Counted from the stretch's first letter, positions 8,472-16,904 are shown. The stretch is 20,315 nt of DNA from CAZTZL01 sp964537715 (GCA_964537715.1 CAZIAH010000077.1:1-20315); one strand, 5' to 3'. Made by a program: numbers and translations. Notes: generated from the letters alone by a model not told the origin.

Positions 8472-11400
8472 ATGAAAAAATTTGGGTTTTTTAACCTTAT
8501 ATTCATCAGTTTAGTGATATGCATTCAAACTTATCCTCTGTATTCCCAGATGGACCAACTTCACGGTGATCAGGAATACAGTACTTATGGTGTTCATTCT
8601 GGAAATCAGCTGAGAACGTATTTCTGGAATGACGGCCAGATTGGAAGACGGAAAAACTTAAGCAGTATTCCTCAAGTGGGAGGAGAATGGCCCATTAATA
8701 GCGGACATATTACGCTTGCAAAAATTGCAACGTGGTTCGGATCTGAAGTAAGATGTACCGACAATATTGTTCGGCACATTGTGTCCGAATCCAATGGAAC
8801 GTGGACGGGAGATCCAAGCAATGTCAGTTCAGGAGATGCGAATATAGATACTGGCGAATGGTGGACCATGACGCCGCTGCCGGGTTTCTATAATCCAAAT
8901 CCTCCACAAGAAGAAACGGATCTGCCCTGGGTTGCCATGAGCCACAAAAAGTGGTCCTGGCCTGCTTTATGGCCTGATAAAATGGTTGATCCAGGCGATC
9001 CCGGTTGGCCTGGTCAATGGAATGGATATTTTGGTAAAGGTAAAAAGAACGCTGATCAGGAAAGTTTTTATATAATGGACGATTGGCACAATAAGGAATT
9101 TCCTTTTTATCCAGACGCCAATGACAGCACTCGTCGCGGTCTGGGATTTCGCGTCACCGTGCGGGGCTTTCAATGGTCGCATGTCATGGTTGAGGATATG
9201 ATCTTCTGGCTTTTTGATGTTGAAAATATTGGTACCCATTTGCATGATAAGGTGGTGTTTGGTGTGATGAGTGGTCCGGATATCGGCGGTCTCGACGACT
9301 ATAGTGACGACGGTGGCGCCTATGATCTGGAACTGGATCTTGGCTACCAATATGATAATGATAATATCGGTACAGATGGTTATACACCAGTTGAAATTTT
9401 AGGTCTGGCATTTTTAGAAAGCCCTGGGAATCCTTTTGACGGAATCGACAATGATGGAGACGGCGCTAATGGTTCTGGTCCGGTACTACCGGATGATGTC
9501 AATGCATTTGCAACGAGAACCGTAAATGTCGGCGATCCAATTATCATAATAAATTACAGTACTTTTGAACGAACTGTATCGACGATGCCTGCTGACGGTG
9601 TTACCATTACTTATCTCGACAAAGAGTATGTGTTCATGCCCGGAGAGCTTGTCGAGGAGGAGAATAATCTGATTGACGATAATTTGAATGGCCTTATTGA
9701 TGAAAACAACGGCTCTATTTATGGCACTGGCGATGCAACCATTGATCGACGTCTATACGCGGGATTGAAATATATCGATTACTTTACAGGAGCCGGATCA
9801 GAGAATGACCTAATCGATGAAAGACGAGACGACGGTATCGATAATGATCATGACTGGAACATTTTGACCGATGATGTCGGGCTGGATGGTAAAGCAGGAA
9901 CCGGCGATACGGGAGAAGGTGATGGATTGCCAACCTCCGGCGCCGGCACAGGTCTTCCAGGAGAACCTCATATTGATGTTACAGACATCGATGAGTCCGA
10001 CCAGATCGGGCTGACATCGTTTTTTATTTATTCAGACGCAAATGCCTATGCACTGTCTAAGGACGAAGCGCTGTGGGAGGCAACTCAACCCGGTGTTCTT
10101 AATGCTACTGGCCAGATAGCGAATACTGACGTTATACTCGGTTCCGGGTATTTTCCATTACGACCAAGCGAAAGAGAACGCTTTTCTTTCGCATATATGT
10201 ATGGATATCCACTGGATGATTTAGTCCGGAATAAATTGAATGCTCAAAAATCATACGGAGCAAATTATAATTTTGCACAAGCGCCCCTGATTCCGACAGT
10301 TCAAGCTTTTGCAGAAGATGGAAAAGTAACTCTTTACTGGGATGATATTGCTGAAGAGTCCTTCGATGCTATTACTGGTTATGATTTTGAAGGCTATCGC
10401 ATCTATCGCTCCACGGATCAGCAATGGAAGGATATGAATATCATTACAGATGGATACGGTGCTATATCCGGTAATCGTAATCCTCTCGCCCAGTACGACT
10501 TGGATAATGGTATTCAGGGGTTTTCAACAGGTTCAGTCAATGGCACACAATTTTACTTGGGTAATGATTCTGGACTGCAACATAGTTTTGTCGATACGAC
10601 TGTAAAGAATGGCTTTACTTATTATTATGCAGTCACATCCTATGACCGTGGTATTGATTCAACAGCTCTTTATCCATCTGAATGTTCTAAATATATTAGT
10701 ATAAGTCCAGATGGAAGCATCGAAAAAGGGACTAACGTGGCTATCGTTCGCCCCGAAGCGCCGGTTGCTGGTTTTATTAGCCCACAAATCGAGCAAACCT
10801 GGCTTGAAGGAAGTACAACAGATGGAGAGGTTGAAATCATTTTAATTGATAAGACGCTTATTGAAGAAAACACATATCAAATCGTTTTTGATGATACACT
10901 TGTTAAAGAAGGCCAAGATTACTTTCCAAACACAGACAGTTTTAGCCTGATTGATATCACCAATTCCTCAAATATAGATACGCTTATAAAAAACAGCACC
11001 GATTTTGGAAGTTTGATAACCATCCCTGGCAATAATGTATTTAGCTTAATGTTAAACAACAAGGAGGCTCTTGCTTTAAATGAAGATAAATCCGCTTGGA
11101 GCAATTCGAATATATATGATTTCCGTTTCCGGCTTACTTCTGTGACGAGTGCAGGTGTTCGTTTAAGGGGAACTCCAATGTCTCATGATTACCGAATTGA
11201 ATTCGGTGAAGCTGGCATTGGCCAATCAACAGCTTATCTTGATTTTGATGCTGTTGATGTGAATTTCAAAATAACCAATACATCATTAAATAAAGATGTT
11301 CAGTTCCTATTTGAAGAAAGAGATGGCGATAATGGGATCTTTTCGGGATATACAGAAAGTTCTAGAAGCGATAGAGTATATCTGTTTGAAGAAGATGCAA

Positions 11401-11897
11401 ACGATTCTCTTATCGTCACCTGGACTTTTGAGCTTTTAAGAATAGGTGTCGATACTACATCCGTAAATCCTCAAGCTGGTGATTATCTTGATATTATTCT
11501 TGACAAACCTTTCTTGTCACACGATGTATTTGAATTCAAATTAATTCCAGCTAAAGTGGATAATAAACAGGTAAAAAGTGATCTCGACAAGATTAAAGTT
11601 GTTCCCAATCCATATATCGTGGCTAATTCATGGGAACCCAGAAATCCGTATTCCACGGGCCGAGGACCTCGTGAACTACATTTTACTCATCTACCCCAAA
11701 AGTGCACCATCAAGATCTTCAATATTCAGGGGCAATTGGTACAAACACTGGAACATGAGAGTACTATGTGGGATGGCACCGAAATCTGGGATATGCTGAC
11801 CAAAGACAAGCTGGATATTGCGTATGGTATATACATTTACCATGTGGATGCTCCGGGTGTTGGTGAAAAGATAGGTAAATTCGCAGTGATAAAGTAA
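8472..11897 (+). CDS. Large secreted surface protein with fibronectin-type fold and C-terminal sorting domain
   Basis: This 1141-residue protein has a signal peptide (1-25, ending LYSQ) and AAGGAG upstream of the ATG. The N-terminal half is rich in Trp, Gly and Asp. It contains acidic loops that look calcium-binding: DGIDNDGDG (about 323-331), LIDDNLNGLIDE (about 398-409) and DDGIDNDHD (about 453-461). About 610-730 resemble a fibronectin type III domain (GKVTLYWDD, GYRIYRSTD, YYYAVTSYDRG). The last about 110 residues form a FlgD-Ig-like sorting domain (KVVPNPYIVANSW, IKIFNIQGQLVQTL, GIYIYHVDAPG, GKFAVIK). It sits between a TonB receptor and a PorV-like gene, where SusD-like lipoproteins stand in Bacteroides loci. 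It is not SusD: there is no lipobox and no TPR-type helical content. A role as surface glycan-binding partner of the receptor is inference. Confidence 0.75.
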   Translation: MKKFGFFNLIFISLVICIQTYPLYSQMDQLHGDQEYSTYGVHSGNQLRTYFWNDGQIGRRKNLSSIPQVGGEWPINSGHITLAKIATWFGSEVRCTDNIVRHIVSESNGTWTGDPSNVSSGDANIDTGEWWTMTPLPGFYNPNPPQEETDLPWVAMSHKKWSWPALWPDKMVDPGDPGWPGQWNGYFGKGKKNADQESFYIMDDWHNKEFPFYPDANDSTRRGLGFRVTVRGFQWSHVMVEDMIFWLFDVENIGTHLHDKVVFGVMSGPDIGGLDDYSDDGGAYDLELDLGYQYDNDNIGTDGYTPVEILGLAFLESPGNPFDGIDNDGDGANGSGPVLPDDVNAFATRTVNVGDPIIIINYSTFERTVSTMPADGVTITYLDKEYVFMPGELVEEENNLIDDNLNGLIDENNGSIYGTGDATIDRRLYAGLKYIDYFTGAGSENDLIDERRDDGIDNDHDWNILTDDVGLDGKAGTGDTGEGDGLPTSGAGTGLPGEPHIDVTDIDESDQIGLTSFFIYSDANAYALSKDEALWEATQPGVLNATGQIANTDVILGSGYFPLRPSERERFSFAYMYGYPLDDLVRNKLNAQKSYGANYNFAQAPLIPTVQAFAEDGKVTLYWDDIAEESFDAITGYDFEGYRIYRSTDQQWKDMNIITDGYGAISGNRNPLAQYDLDNGIQGFSTGSVNGTQFYLGNDSGLQHSFVDTTVKNGFTYYYAVTSYDRGIDSTALYPSECSKYISISPDGSIEKGTNVAIVRPEAPVAGFISPQIEQTWLEGSTTDGEVEIILIDKTLIEENTYQIVFDDTLVKEGQDYFPNTDSFSLIDITNSSNIDTLIKNSTDFGSLITIPGNNVFSLMLNNKEALALNEDKSAWSNSNIYDFRFRLTSVTSAGVRLRGTPMSHDYRIEFGEAGIGQSTAYLDFDAVDVNFKITNTSLNKDVQFLFEERDGDNGIFSGYTESSRSDRVYLFEEDANDSLIVTWTFELLRIGVDTTSVNPQAGDYLDIILDKPFLSHDVFEFKLIPAKVDNKQVKSDLDKIKVVPNPYIVANSWEPRNPYSTGRGPRELHFTHLPQKCTIKIFNIQGQLVQTLEHESTMWDGTEIWDMLTKDKLDIAYGIYIYHVDAPGVGEKIGKFAVIK

Positions 11898-11933
11898 AGA
11901 GGTGACAATCAAATAATCGTAAATAATAAAAAC

Positions 11934-11949
11934 GGGCTTACATGAGCCC
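11934..11949. other. Small hairpin between the surface-protein and PorV-like genes
   Basis: GGGCT (11934-11938) and AGCCC (11945-11949) form a 5-bp stem, extended by a T-G pair to a four-base ACAT loop. No run of T follows, so it is a weak terminator at best. It could attenuate or stabilise the transcript between the two genes. Confidence 0.35.
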
Positions 11950-11977
11950 ATTAAGATAAATTAAGGAGTTTTTGATT

Positions 11978-12994
11978 ATGAAAAGAACAATGGTTGTGTT
12001 AATCGGCATTTTGCTTTTCTCCTCTTCGGGATTTGCCGCTGAAGTAACCAAGGTCGGGACAACAGCTGCAGGTTTCCTGAGCATAGATGTTGGTGCTCAG
12101 GCAATTTCCATGGGAGGCGCCTATGTCGCCGTGGCAGAAGATGCAACAGCAATGTATTGGAATCCTTCCGGAATCGCTCGGATTGAAAATTTTGCATCAT
12201 CGTTTCATCATACAAAATGGCTGGCAGATGTCAGTATTAATTATATGGGGGTGGTCTTTCCTGTTCCGTCCGTTGGTTCATTTGGCGTGAATATTAAATC
12301 GCTGACCATGGATGATATGGAGCGTACCACAATAAATAATCCGGAAGGTACAGGTGAAATGTTCAGCGCTGGCAGTTACGCAATTGGAGTCTGTTTTGCG
12401 CGGAATCTCACCGATCGGTTTTCTATTGGTTTTAACGTGAAGTATATTCATGAAAAAATTTATCACAGCACTGCCAGCAGTGTTGCTTTTGATGTCGGTA
12501 CAATCTTTAATACACAGTTCAATGGACTAAAAATTGGGATGAGCATTGCCAATTACGGTTCAAAAATTCAAATGCAGGGTAAGGATATGCTGACCCAGGT
12601 AGATATTGATCCACTGGTTTCAGGCAACAATGAAAATATGAACGCTTACCTCAAAACCGATGGATTTGACTTGCCGTTGCTATTTCGGGTTGGCGTTGCT
12701 ATGGATGTTTTAAAAGGTCTTGGAAACAGCAATTTATTACTTGCTGTGGATGCGCTTCATCCCAACAATGATGTAGAGAGCATTAATATTGGTGCAGAGT
12801 ATGCATTTAATGATATGTTCTTCTTGCGCAGCGGATACAACACCTTGTTTGCTGAAGATTCGGAATCTGGATTGGCTTTTGGAGGTGGTTTGGCTTTTAA
12901 ATTTAATAATTACTCACTGATATTTGATTATGCCTATCAGGATTTCGGAATTTTAAATAGTGTTCAAGTTTTTACAGTCGGATTTAAATTCTGA
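11978..12994 (+). CDS. PorV/PorQ-like outer-membrane beta-barrel protein (UPF0164-type)
   Basis: This 338-residue protein has a signal peptide (1-20, ending GFA). The family opening follows: GTTAAGFLSIDVGAQAISMGG, then AYVAVAEDATAMYWNPSGIA, the FadL/PorV-type signature near the N-terminus. The rest alternates like transmembrane beta strands and ends in the aromatic terminus VGFKF. I chose ATG 11978 rather than the TTG at 11972 because AAGGAG (11963-11968) is well spaced from it. In type IX secretion systems PorV shuttles proteins bearing C-terminal sorting domains to the attachment machinery. The gene directly upstream encodes such a cargo, so a dedicated shuttle or porin role is plausible but inferred. 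It is the last gene of the transport unit. Confidence 0.82.
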   Translation: MKRTMVVLIGILLFSSSGFAAEVTKVGTTAAGFLSIDVGAQAISMGGAYVAVAEDATAMYWNPSGIARIENFASSFHHTKWLADVSINYMGVVFPVPSVGSFGVNIKSLTMDDMERTTINNPEGTGEMFSAGSYAIGVCFARNLTDRFSIGFNVKYIHEKIYHSTASSVAFDVGTIFNTQFNGLKIGMSIANYGSKIQMQGKDMLTQVDIDPLVSGNNENMNAYLKTDGFDLPLLFRVGVAMDVLKGLGNSNLLLAVDALHPNNDVESINIGAEYAFNDMFFLRSGYNTLFAEDSESGLAFGGGLAFKFNNYSLIFDYAYQDFGILNSVQVFTVGFKF

Positions 12995-13039
12995 CGATAT
13001 ACAATAGTAGAAAATTGTCTTTTTTGTATTGTTTTCCTG

Positions 13040-13062
13040 CAAGCCTGATTCATTCAGGCTTG
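13040..13062 (+). terminator. Rho-independent-type terminator after the transport operon
   Basis: CAAGCCTGA and TCAGGCTTG form a perfect 9-bp GC-containing stem with a 5-base loop, followed by TTGTATATTTATTG. It lies 45 bases after the PorV-like gene. It separates the transport unit from the enzyme region. Confidence 0.75.
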
Positions 13063-13303
13063 TTGTATATTTATTGTAGATAAATCCATCAACTCTGTTA
13101 TGTTTCAGAATTACTTTAGAATTAGCTCTGAGTACCTTTGATTCAAAGAGTTTTTTCAGTTTGTCCTTTTAGTACCCACAATGTTTTAATAAGCATGATA
13201 TAGAACAAAAAACATAATCAGACCGGTTGCTTATCAATTTATATATATATCAGGAATAGATTTTATATCTCATTATAAAACGGAAAGGAATTTAATAAGA
13301 AAA
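13063..13303 (+). promoter_or_regulatory. Leader and control region of the enzyme cluster
   Basis: This AT-rich gap has no gene. It holds the motif CCCACAATGTTTTA (13175-13188), shared with 5054-5067, and AACATAATCA (13211-13220), identical to 5156-5165 within the direct repeat ahead of the TonB gene. It also has a palindrome CTTTGA-T-TCAAAG (13136-13148) and two AGTACC copies 40 bp apart (13131 and 13171). I infer a co-regulated promoter region. No convincing -35/-10 pair could be chosen. Confidence 0.3.
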
Positions 13304-13549
13304 ATGAAAAACATAATTTTAAAAAAAATGCATTCGATTTTCAAAAATGGCTTCAGCCATAAATTGGTTTTCAATATTATTTTTATTTTGAGTTTTTTTC
13401 TCTGTACTTTTCAGGTTTCGGCTGCCAACTCCTATATTTCAACGAAAGATGGACAGAACCTGTTTCCGCTTGTTGCTGATGGCCAATCTGCGCCACTTTG
13501 TGTGAGTTCTCAAGATTATCCGGGTGTGTTAAGAAATAAATGTGGTTAG
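13304..13549 (+). pseudogene. Truncated 5' end of a GH115 alpha-glucuronidase gene
   Basis: The 81-residue frame has a signal peptide and then NSYISTKDGQNLFPLVADGQ and SAPLCVSSQDYPGVLR. This corresponds to the mature N-terminus of the intact GH115 protein at 16950. After VLR the similarity stops abruptly and the frame ends within a few codons. About 900 residues, including the whole catalytic region, are missing. The leader GGAAAGGAA and the spacing to ATG are conserved with the intact gene. Bases 13485-13534 are identical to 17131-17180 (50/50), while the 56 bases before are only about 70% identical. It cannot encode an enzyme. It may still be transcribed and secreted as a short peptide. Confidence 0.88.
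13485..13534 (+). repeat. Repeat A: 50-bp block identical to 17131-17180
   Basis: All 50 bases match the block inside the intact GH115 gene, from AATCTGCGCC to GTGTTAAGA. Flanking sequence is about 70% identical on the left and unrelated on the right. The pair forms direct repeats 3.6 kb apart. Confidence 0.95.
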
Positions 13550-13712
13550 TTAAAAAGGAATTCATTTTAAAAATATTTCGGATTAACTGGTGAACACTTA
13601 AATAGCATATAAATATCACTCAAAACGACATAGAGGGAGGTGATAATTATCAAAAATTGACCACAATGTCATTTATTGATTTTAATTGATCAAATCACAT
13701 GAGGAGGGGAAA

Positions 13713-14783
13713 ATGTTTACAAAAAAACGTTTATTAATTGTTGTGTTGATTTTAGGTATGACAACTATCATACTTGCCCAACCTGAAGGCACCATTGTAT
13801 TTATAAGCCGGCCAGGTTTTATTGATGACGATACGGGCGAGTCTCCGGACATGCCGCATATCTACGCTTTACAAGATCAAGGATATGATGTCGTTATATT
13901 TTATAATGCATCGTTATCGACAGCCAGCTCAGCGACAATGGATACACTGGAGAATGTCAACCTGATTATTATGGGTCGATCCACACCGAGTGCCGACTAT
14001 GGAAATCACAAAGAGACTTGGAACGAAATAATGGTGCCCACTTTGTGCCTTGAGATGTGGGCTATTCGTAATAATCGTTTAAACTGGCTTAATACGACAA
14101 ATATACCCAATATCACAGTGGAGGATTCTGTCATTAATGCAACCATTGAGGTCCCGGATGATCCTGTATTTGAAGATCTGGATACTTCTGCTCCGGTTCC
14201 ATGGATTATCAGCCCGTGTGACATAATGGGTGTAACAGAAGCTGGTAATGGTACTGTGCTTGCCCGGACGGCGTCAGATTCTCTTGTTTTATTTGTTCGT
14301 TGGGAGCCGGATGAGTCATTCTATCCTGAAACCTTTGACTATCCGGCAGGCCATCGCACCTTGATTGGTAATGGGCGTGATAATGCCAGCACGGTCCCTT
14401 TTGATTATTATAACTTTACCACAGAGTCAGAGCAGGTTTTTCTTGCCGAAGTCGCACGCATGTTTGAATTGGGAGGCGGCATTCTGCCAACTGCAGTAAG
14501 AGATGAGATGATGAAACCGGCATTCTATGCATTATCCCAGAATTATCCCAATCCGTTCAATCCAATGACGATTATCGAATTCTCACTCGAGAAACCAGGA
14601 CATACAACCATTCAGGTTTTTAACGAGAGAGGACAACTCGTTGAAACATTGGTGAATCAACATATGGATAATGGCACACACAACATTCCTTTCCATGGCA
14701 ACAATCTCTCAGCAGGTGTGTATTACTACAGGATCCAATTGGATGATTTTACCAATGTCAAGAAAATGATTCTGCTGAAATAA
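13713..14783 (+). CDS. Secreted protein with alpha/beta (amidotransferase- or ThuA-like) domain and C-terminal sorting domain
   Basis: This 356-residue protein starts at ATG 13713 behind GAGGAGGGG; an upstream TTG at 13686 is rejected. Residues 1-22 are a signal peptide (ending ILAQ). About 25-130 read like a Rossmann-type alpha/beta domain: TIVFISRPGFIDDD, an ALQDQGYDVVIFYN step, NVNLIIMGRSTPSADYG, and VPTLCLEMWAIR. This recalls class I amidotransferase or ThuA-like folds, but I see no clear catalytic triad. About 130-260 are a beta-rich continuation (HRTLIGNGRDNA). About 271-356 form a sorting domain (LSQNYPNPFNPMT, GVYYYRIQLDD, KKMILLK). I do not recognise the function. Its place among xylan enzymes suggests a surface or extracellular role in glycan use. 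Confidence 0.72.
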   Translation: MFTKKRLLIVVLILGMTTIILAQPEGTIVFISRPGFIDDDTGESPDMPHIYALQDQGYDVVIFYNASLSTASSATMDTLENVNLIIMGRSTPSADYGNHKETWNEIMVPTLCLEMWAIRNNRLNWLNTTNIPNITVEDSVINATIEVPDDPVFEDLDTSAPVPWIISPCDIMGVTEAGNGTVLARTASDSLVLFVRWEPDESFYPETFDYPAGHRTLIGNGRDNASTVPFDYYNFTTESEQVFLAEVARMFELGGGILPTAVRDEMMKPAFYALSQNYPNPFNPMTIIEFSLEKPGHTTIQVFNERGQLVETLVNQHMDNGTHNIPFHGNNLSAGVYYYRIQLDDFTNVKKMILLK

Positions 14784-14822
14784 TATCCTCACTTATTGAA
14801 GATCATTGGTGCTATTAATATC

Positions 14823-14897
14823 TTGGCTCAAATGAATCAAATGAGAAAAAATAAGGGATTACGACTATAAGAATCCTCATCTGGTCATTTGAGCCAA
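14823..14897. repeat. 75-base inverted-repeat element between genes
   Basis: TTGGCTCAAATGA (14823-14835) and TCATTTGAGCCAA (14885-14897) are perfect 13-bp inverted repeats 49 bases apart. Inside, ATGAG pairs with CTCAT and GATT with AATC, so the whole unit can fold into one interrupted stem. It is followed by ACTTTTC. It may be a terminator for the preceding gene, a structured RNA, or a tiny mobile relic. No target duplication is evident. Confidence 0.55.
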
Positions 14898-14926
14898 ACT
14901 TTTCATAAACATTACTGAATGTTAAA

Positions 14927-15302
14927 ATGATGCATAATTACAGTCGTTTATCTAAAGTATTTGTGTTTAACTCTATTTTATTTTTAAGCTTTATGTCGGG
15001 CAGTACATTTGCTCAACTCGTCACTAATAGTCATTTCGAGATTCCAAATACAAGTATTGTGGATACTACTAATTTCGGTAAAACACCCGTTATTGTAGAA
15101 GCTGAATCCGGTGTCTCTGGAAGCAGTTTTTTGATACAGGTAGATGGTGACGTTACCTTTATTACTACAAACTCTAACTATTAAATCCCCAGGTCAATAT
15201 TCAGTTACTTTTGAGGGTCAAAAATTGTCAAGCGGCATATACTTTAATAGTCTACATGCTGGATCGTTCTCGGAAACAAAGAAGCTTATTTTGTTAAAAT
15301 AG
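14927..15302 (+). pseudogene. Secreted enzyme gene with an internal deletion: carbohydrate-binding module start fused out of frame to a sorting-domain end
   Basis: The first frame (14927-15184) encodes a signal peptide ending STFAQ. It continues with PVIVEAESGVSGSSFLIQVD and GDVTFITTNSNY, which resembles the opening of carbohydrate-binding beta-sandwich modules attached to xylanases (from memory), and then stops. Immediately after, in another frame (15180-15302), the sequence reads PGQYSVTFEGQKLSSGIYF, SLHAGSFSETKKLILLK and stop, the last third of a C-terminal sorting domain. The two pieces are the ends of one secreted protein or of two neighbouring genes, with the catalytic middle deleted. 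There is no good ribosome-binding site before 14927. The lost enzyme cannot be identified. Confidence 0.82.
15255..15302 (+). repeat. Repeat B: 48-bp sorting-domain 3' end, copy 1
   Basis: It matches 19958-20005 at 47 of 48 positions (C15285 against T19988). It codes for HAGSFSETKKLILLK and stop. Similarity falls off at the stop codon, so the coding end itself was copied. Confidence 0.93.
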
Positions 15303-15326
15303 AAATTTATTAAAAAGGAGTTTGAG

Positions 15327-16904
15327 ATGATAAATATAAAACAAATTTTTTCCAGCAAGCTTATTAATAAGCTATTTTTTATTCCTGTGCTTTCACTTAT
15401 ATTTTTTACGAATATTTATGCACAGGATGCAGCGATTATTGACCTGGATAGCACGCATCAGATCATCAGGGGATTCGGTGCTGCAAACATCCTTCGATGG
15501 CGACCGGACATGACCGACTCTGAAATTGAAACCGCTTTTGGCACGGGTGAGGGACAGCTCGGTTTTTCAATTTTAAGATTGCGAATTCAACCCGACGCGG
15601 ATCAGTGGCATTATAATATCCCTACGGCAAAAAAAGCCCACGAAATGGGCGTCATCATCATCGCGGCTCCCTGGGATCCCCCGAATGAAATGATCGAAAC
15701 GATAGGCAGCAATACAAGACTTTATCATGAGTTGTATGAAGATTATGCGTATTTCCTGGATGATTTTGCCTATTATATGGCAGACAATGGCGTGCCCTTA
15801 TATGGTGTTTCTGTTCAAAACGAACCGGATTATGGAGACTGGATCGATTGGACGCCTGATGAAATGCTGACCTTCATGAGAGAGTATGCCGATTTAATAA
15901 CCGAAACGAAGGTCATGGCGCCGGAAACGGCCGGTTTCAACCGCTCATATTCTGACCCGATACTGAATGATTCTTTGGCTTGTGAAAATGTAGACATCGT
16001 TTGTGGACATATTTATGGAGGCGGACTCACTCGGTATCCACTGGCAGAAAGTAAAGGTAAAGAAGTGTGGATGACTGAATATTTGATAAATAGCGGCAAT
16101 CCACCAACCAACCCTAGCATTGATACAGGTTGGCCTGGCGCTATGCAGACGGCCCAAAGTATCAACAATTGTATGCATGCAAATATGAATACGTATGTCT
16201 GGTGGTATATCGTACGGTATTATGGACCCATCAGTGATGGTACCAATGACAGCGGAAATAAAGGGGATGTCACAAAAAAGGGCTATGTGATGTCCCAGTT
16301 TTCCAGATTCATACGCCCGGGATATTTTCGGATTCAGTGCGGGAAACGCGCTCAAAGTCAGGTTTATACTTCAGCCTATAAAGACAGTACCTCCCCAAAG
16401 GTTGTTATCGTTGCCATAAACACAGCCAATGAAACAAAAAATCAGACATTTACATTTCAAAATGGTACTGTTGAAAAGTTTACACCTTATGTGACATCAG
16501 AAACAAAAAATTGCAGCCAGGAAAGTGATATTCTGGCGTCAAATGACAGTTTAACCACCACACTTGATGCAAATAGTATCACAACTTTTGTTTCGAGTGG
16601 TAAAGTCACCGCAGTTGAGAATTTGTCATTCAATTCCCCGGCGTCATTCAAACTGTCACAAAACTATCCAAATCCGTTCAATCCGACGACACGCATTGAA
16701 TTTGAAATCCCCGAACAATCCTTTGTCTCTTTGAAAGTGTATAATCTGCTTGGCGAAGAAGTGAGTGAAATTGTGAATAAAGAATATGCTTCCGGAACAC
16801 ATTCCATTATTTTTGATGTATCGCATATTGCAAATGGAATATATTTTTACACTCTCAAAGCAAATGACCTGATTCGTTCAAAGAAAATGATGGTTCTCAA
16901 ATAG
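15327..16904 (+). CDS. GH30 (subfamily 8-like) glucuronoxylanase with C-terminal sorting domain
   Basis: This 525-residue protein starts behind AAGGAG. It has a signal peptide (1-32, ending IYAQ), a GH30 (beta/alpha)8 barrel and side beta-domain (about 33-435), and a sorting domain (about 440-525; LSQNYPNPFNPTT, LKVYNLLGEEV, KKMMVLK). Family marks are IIRGFGAAN, LGFSILRLRIQPD and APWDPPNEM. The acid/base is Glu166 in SVQNEPDY and the nucleophile Glu251 in VWMTEY. WWYIVRYYGP carries Arg297 and Tyr299 in the R-x-Y positions that, in GH30_8 enzymes as I recall, bind the glucuronic acid side chain. It should cut the xylan backbone at sites set by (methyl)glucuronic acid. Secretion to the cell surface is expected. 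GH115 follows after 45 bases with no terminator, so the two are probably co-transcribed. Confidence 0.9.
   Translation: MINIKQIFSSKLINKLFFIPVLSLIFFTNIYAQDAAIIDLDSTHQIIRGFGAANILRWRPDMTDSEIETAFGTGEGQLGFSILRLRIQPDADQWHYNIPTAKKAHEMGVIIIAAPWDPPNEMIETIGSNTRLYHELYEDYAYFLDDFAYYMADNGVPLYGVSVQNEPDYGDWIDWTPDEMLTFMREYADLITETKVMAPETAGFNRSYSDPILNDSLACENVDIVCGHIYGGGLTRYPLAESKGKEVWMTEYLINSGNPPTNPSIDTGWPGAMQTAQSINNCMHANMNTYVWWYIVRYYGPISDGTNDSGNKGDVTKKGYVMSQFSRFIRPGYFRIQCGKRAQSQVYTSAYKDSTSPKVVIVAINTANETKNQTFTFQNGTVEKFTPYVTSETKNCSQESDILASNDSLTTTLDANSITTFVSSGKVTAVENLSFNSPASFKLSQNYPNPFNPTTRIEFEIPEQSFVSLKVYNLLGEEVSEIVNKEYASGTHSIIFDVSHIANGIYFYTLKANDLIRSKKMMVLK

Noticed and set aside
8967..9350. 127-residue minus-strand open frame
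   Set aside because: It lies wholly inside the surface-protein gene, has His/Ile-rich low-quality composition and no ribosome-binding context. It is a shadow frame.
8472..11897. SusD-like lipoprotein in the position after the TonB receptor
   Set aside because: The signal peptide has no lipobox cysteine and the protein shows beta-rich, acidic-loop and sorting-domain features rather than SusD-type helical repeats.
13240..13252. TA repeat run as a promoter or microsatellite of note
   Set aside because: It is a short low-complexity run expected in an AT-rich gap, and no consistent -35 box could be paired with it.
13631..13660. GAGGGAGGTGATAATT as a ribosome-binding site with a GTG start
   Set aside because: The following frame (GTG ATA ATT ATC ...) stops within seven codons. 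It may be a leftover from the deletion but supports no gene.
15945..16355. 136-residue minus-strand open frame within GH30
   Set aside because: It lies opposite well-conserved GH30 coding sequence and has no recognisable domain.
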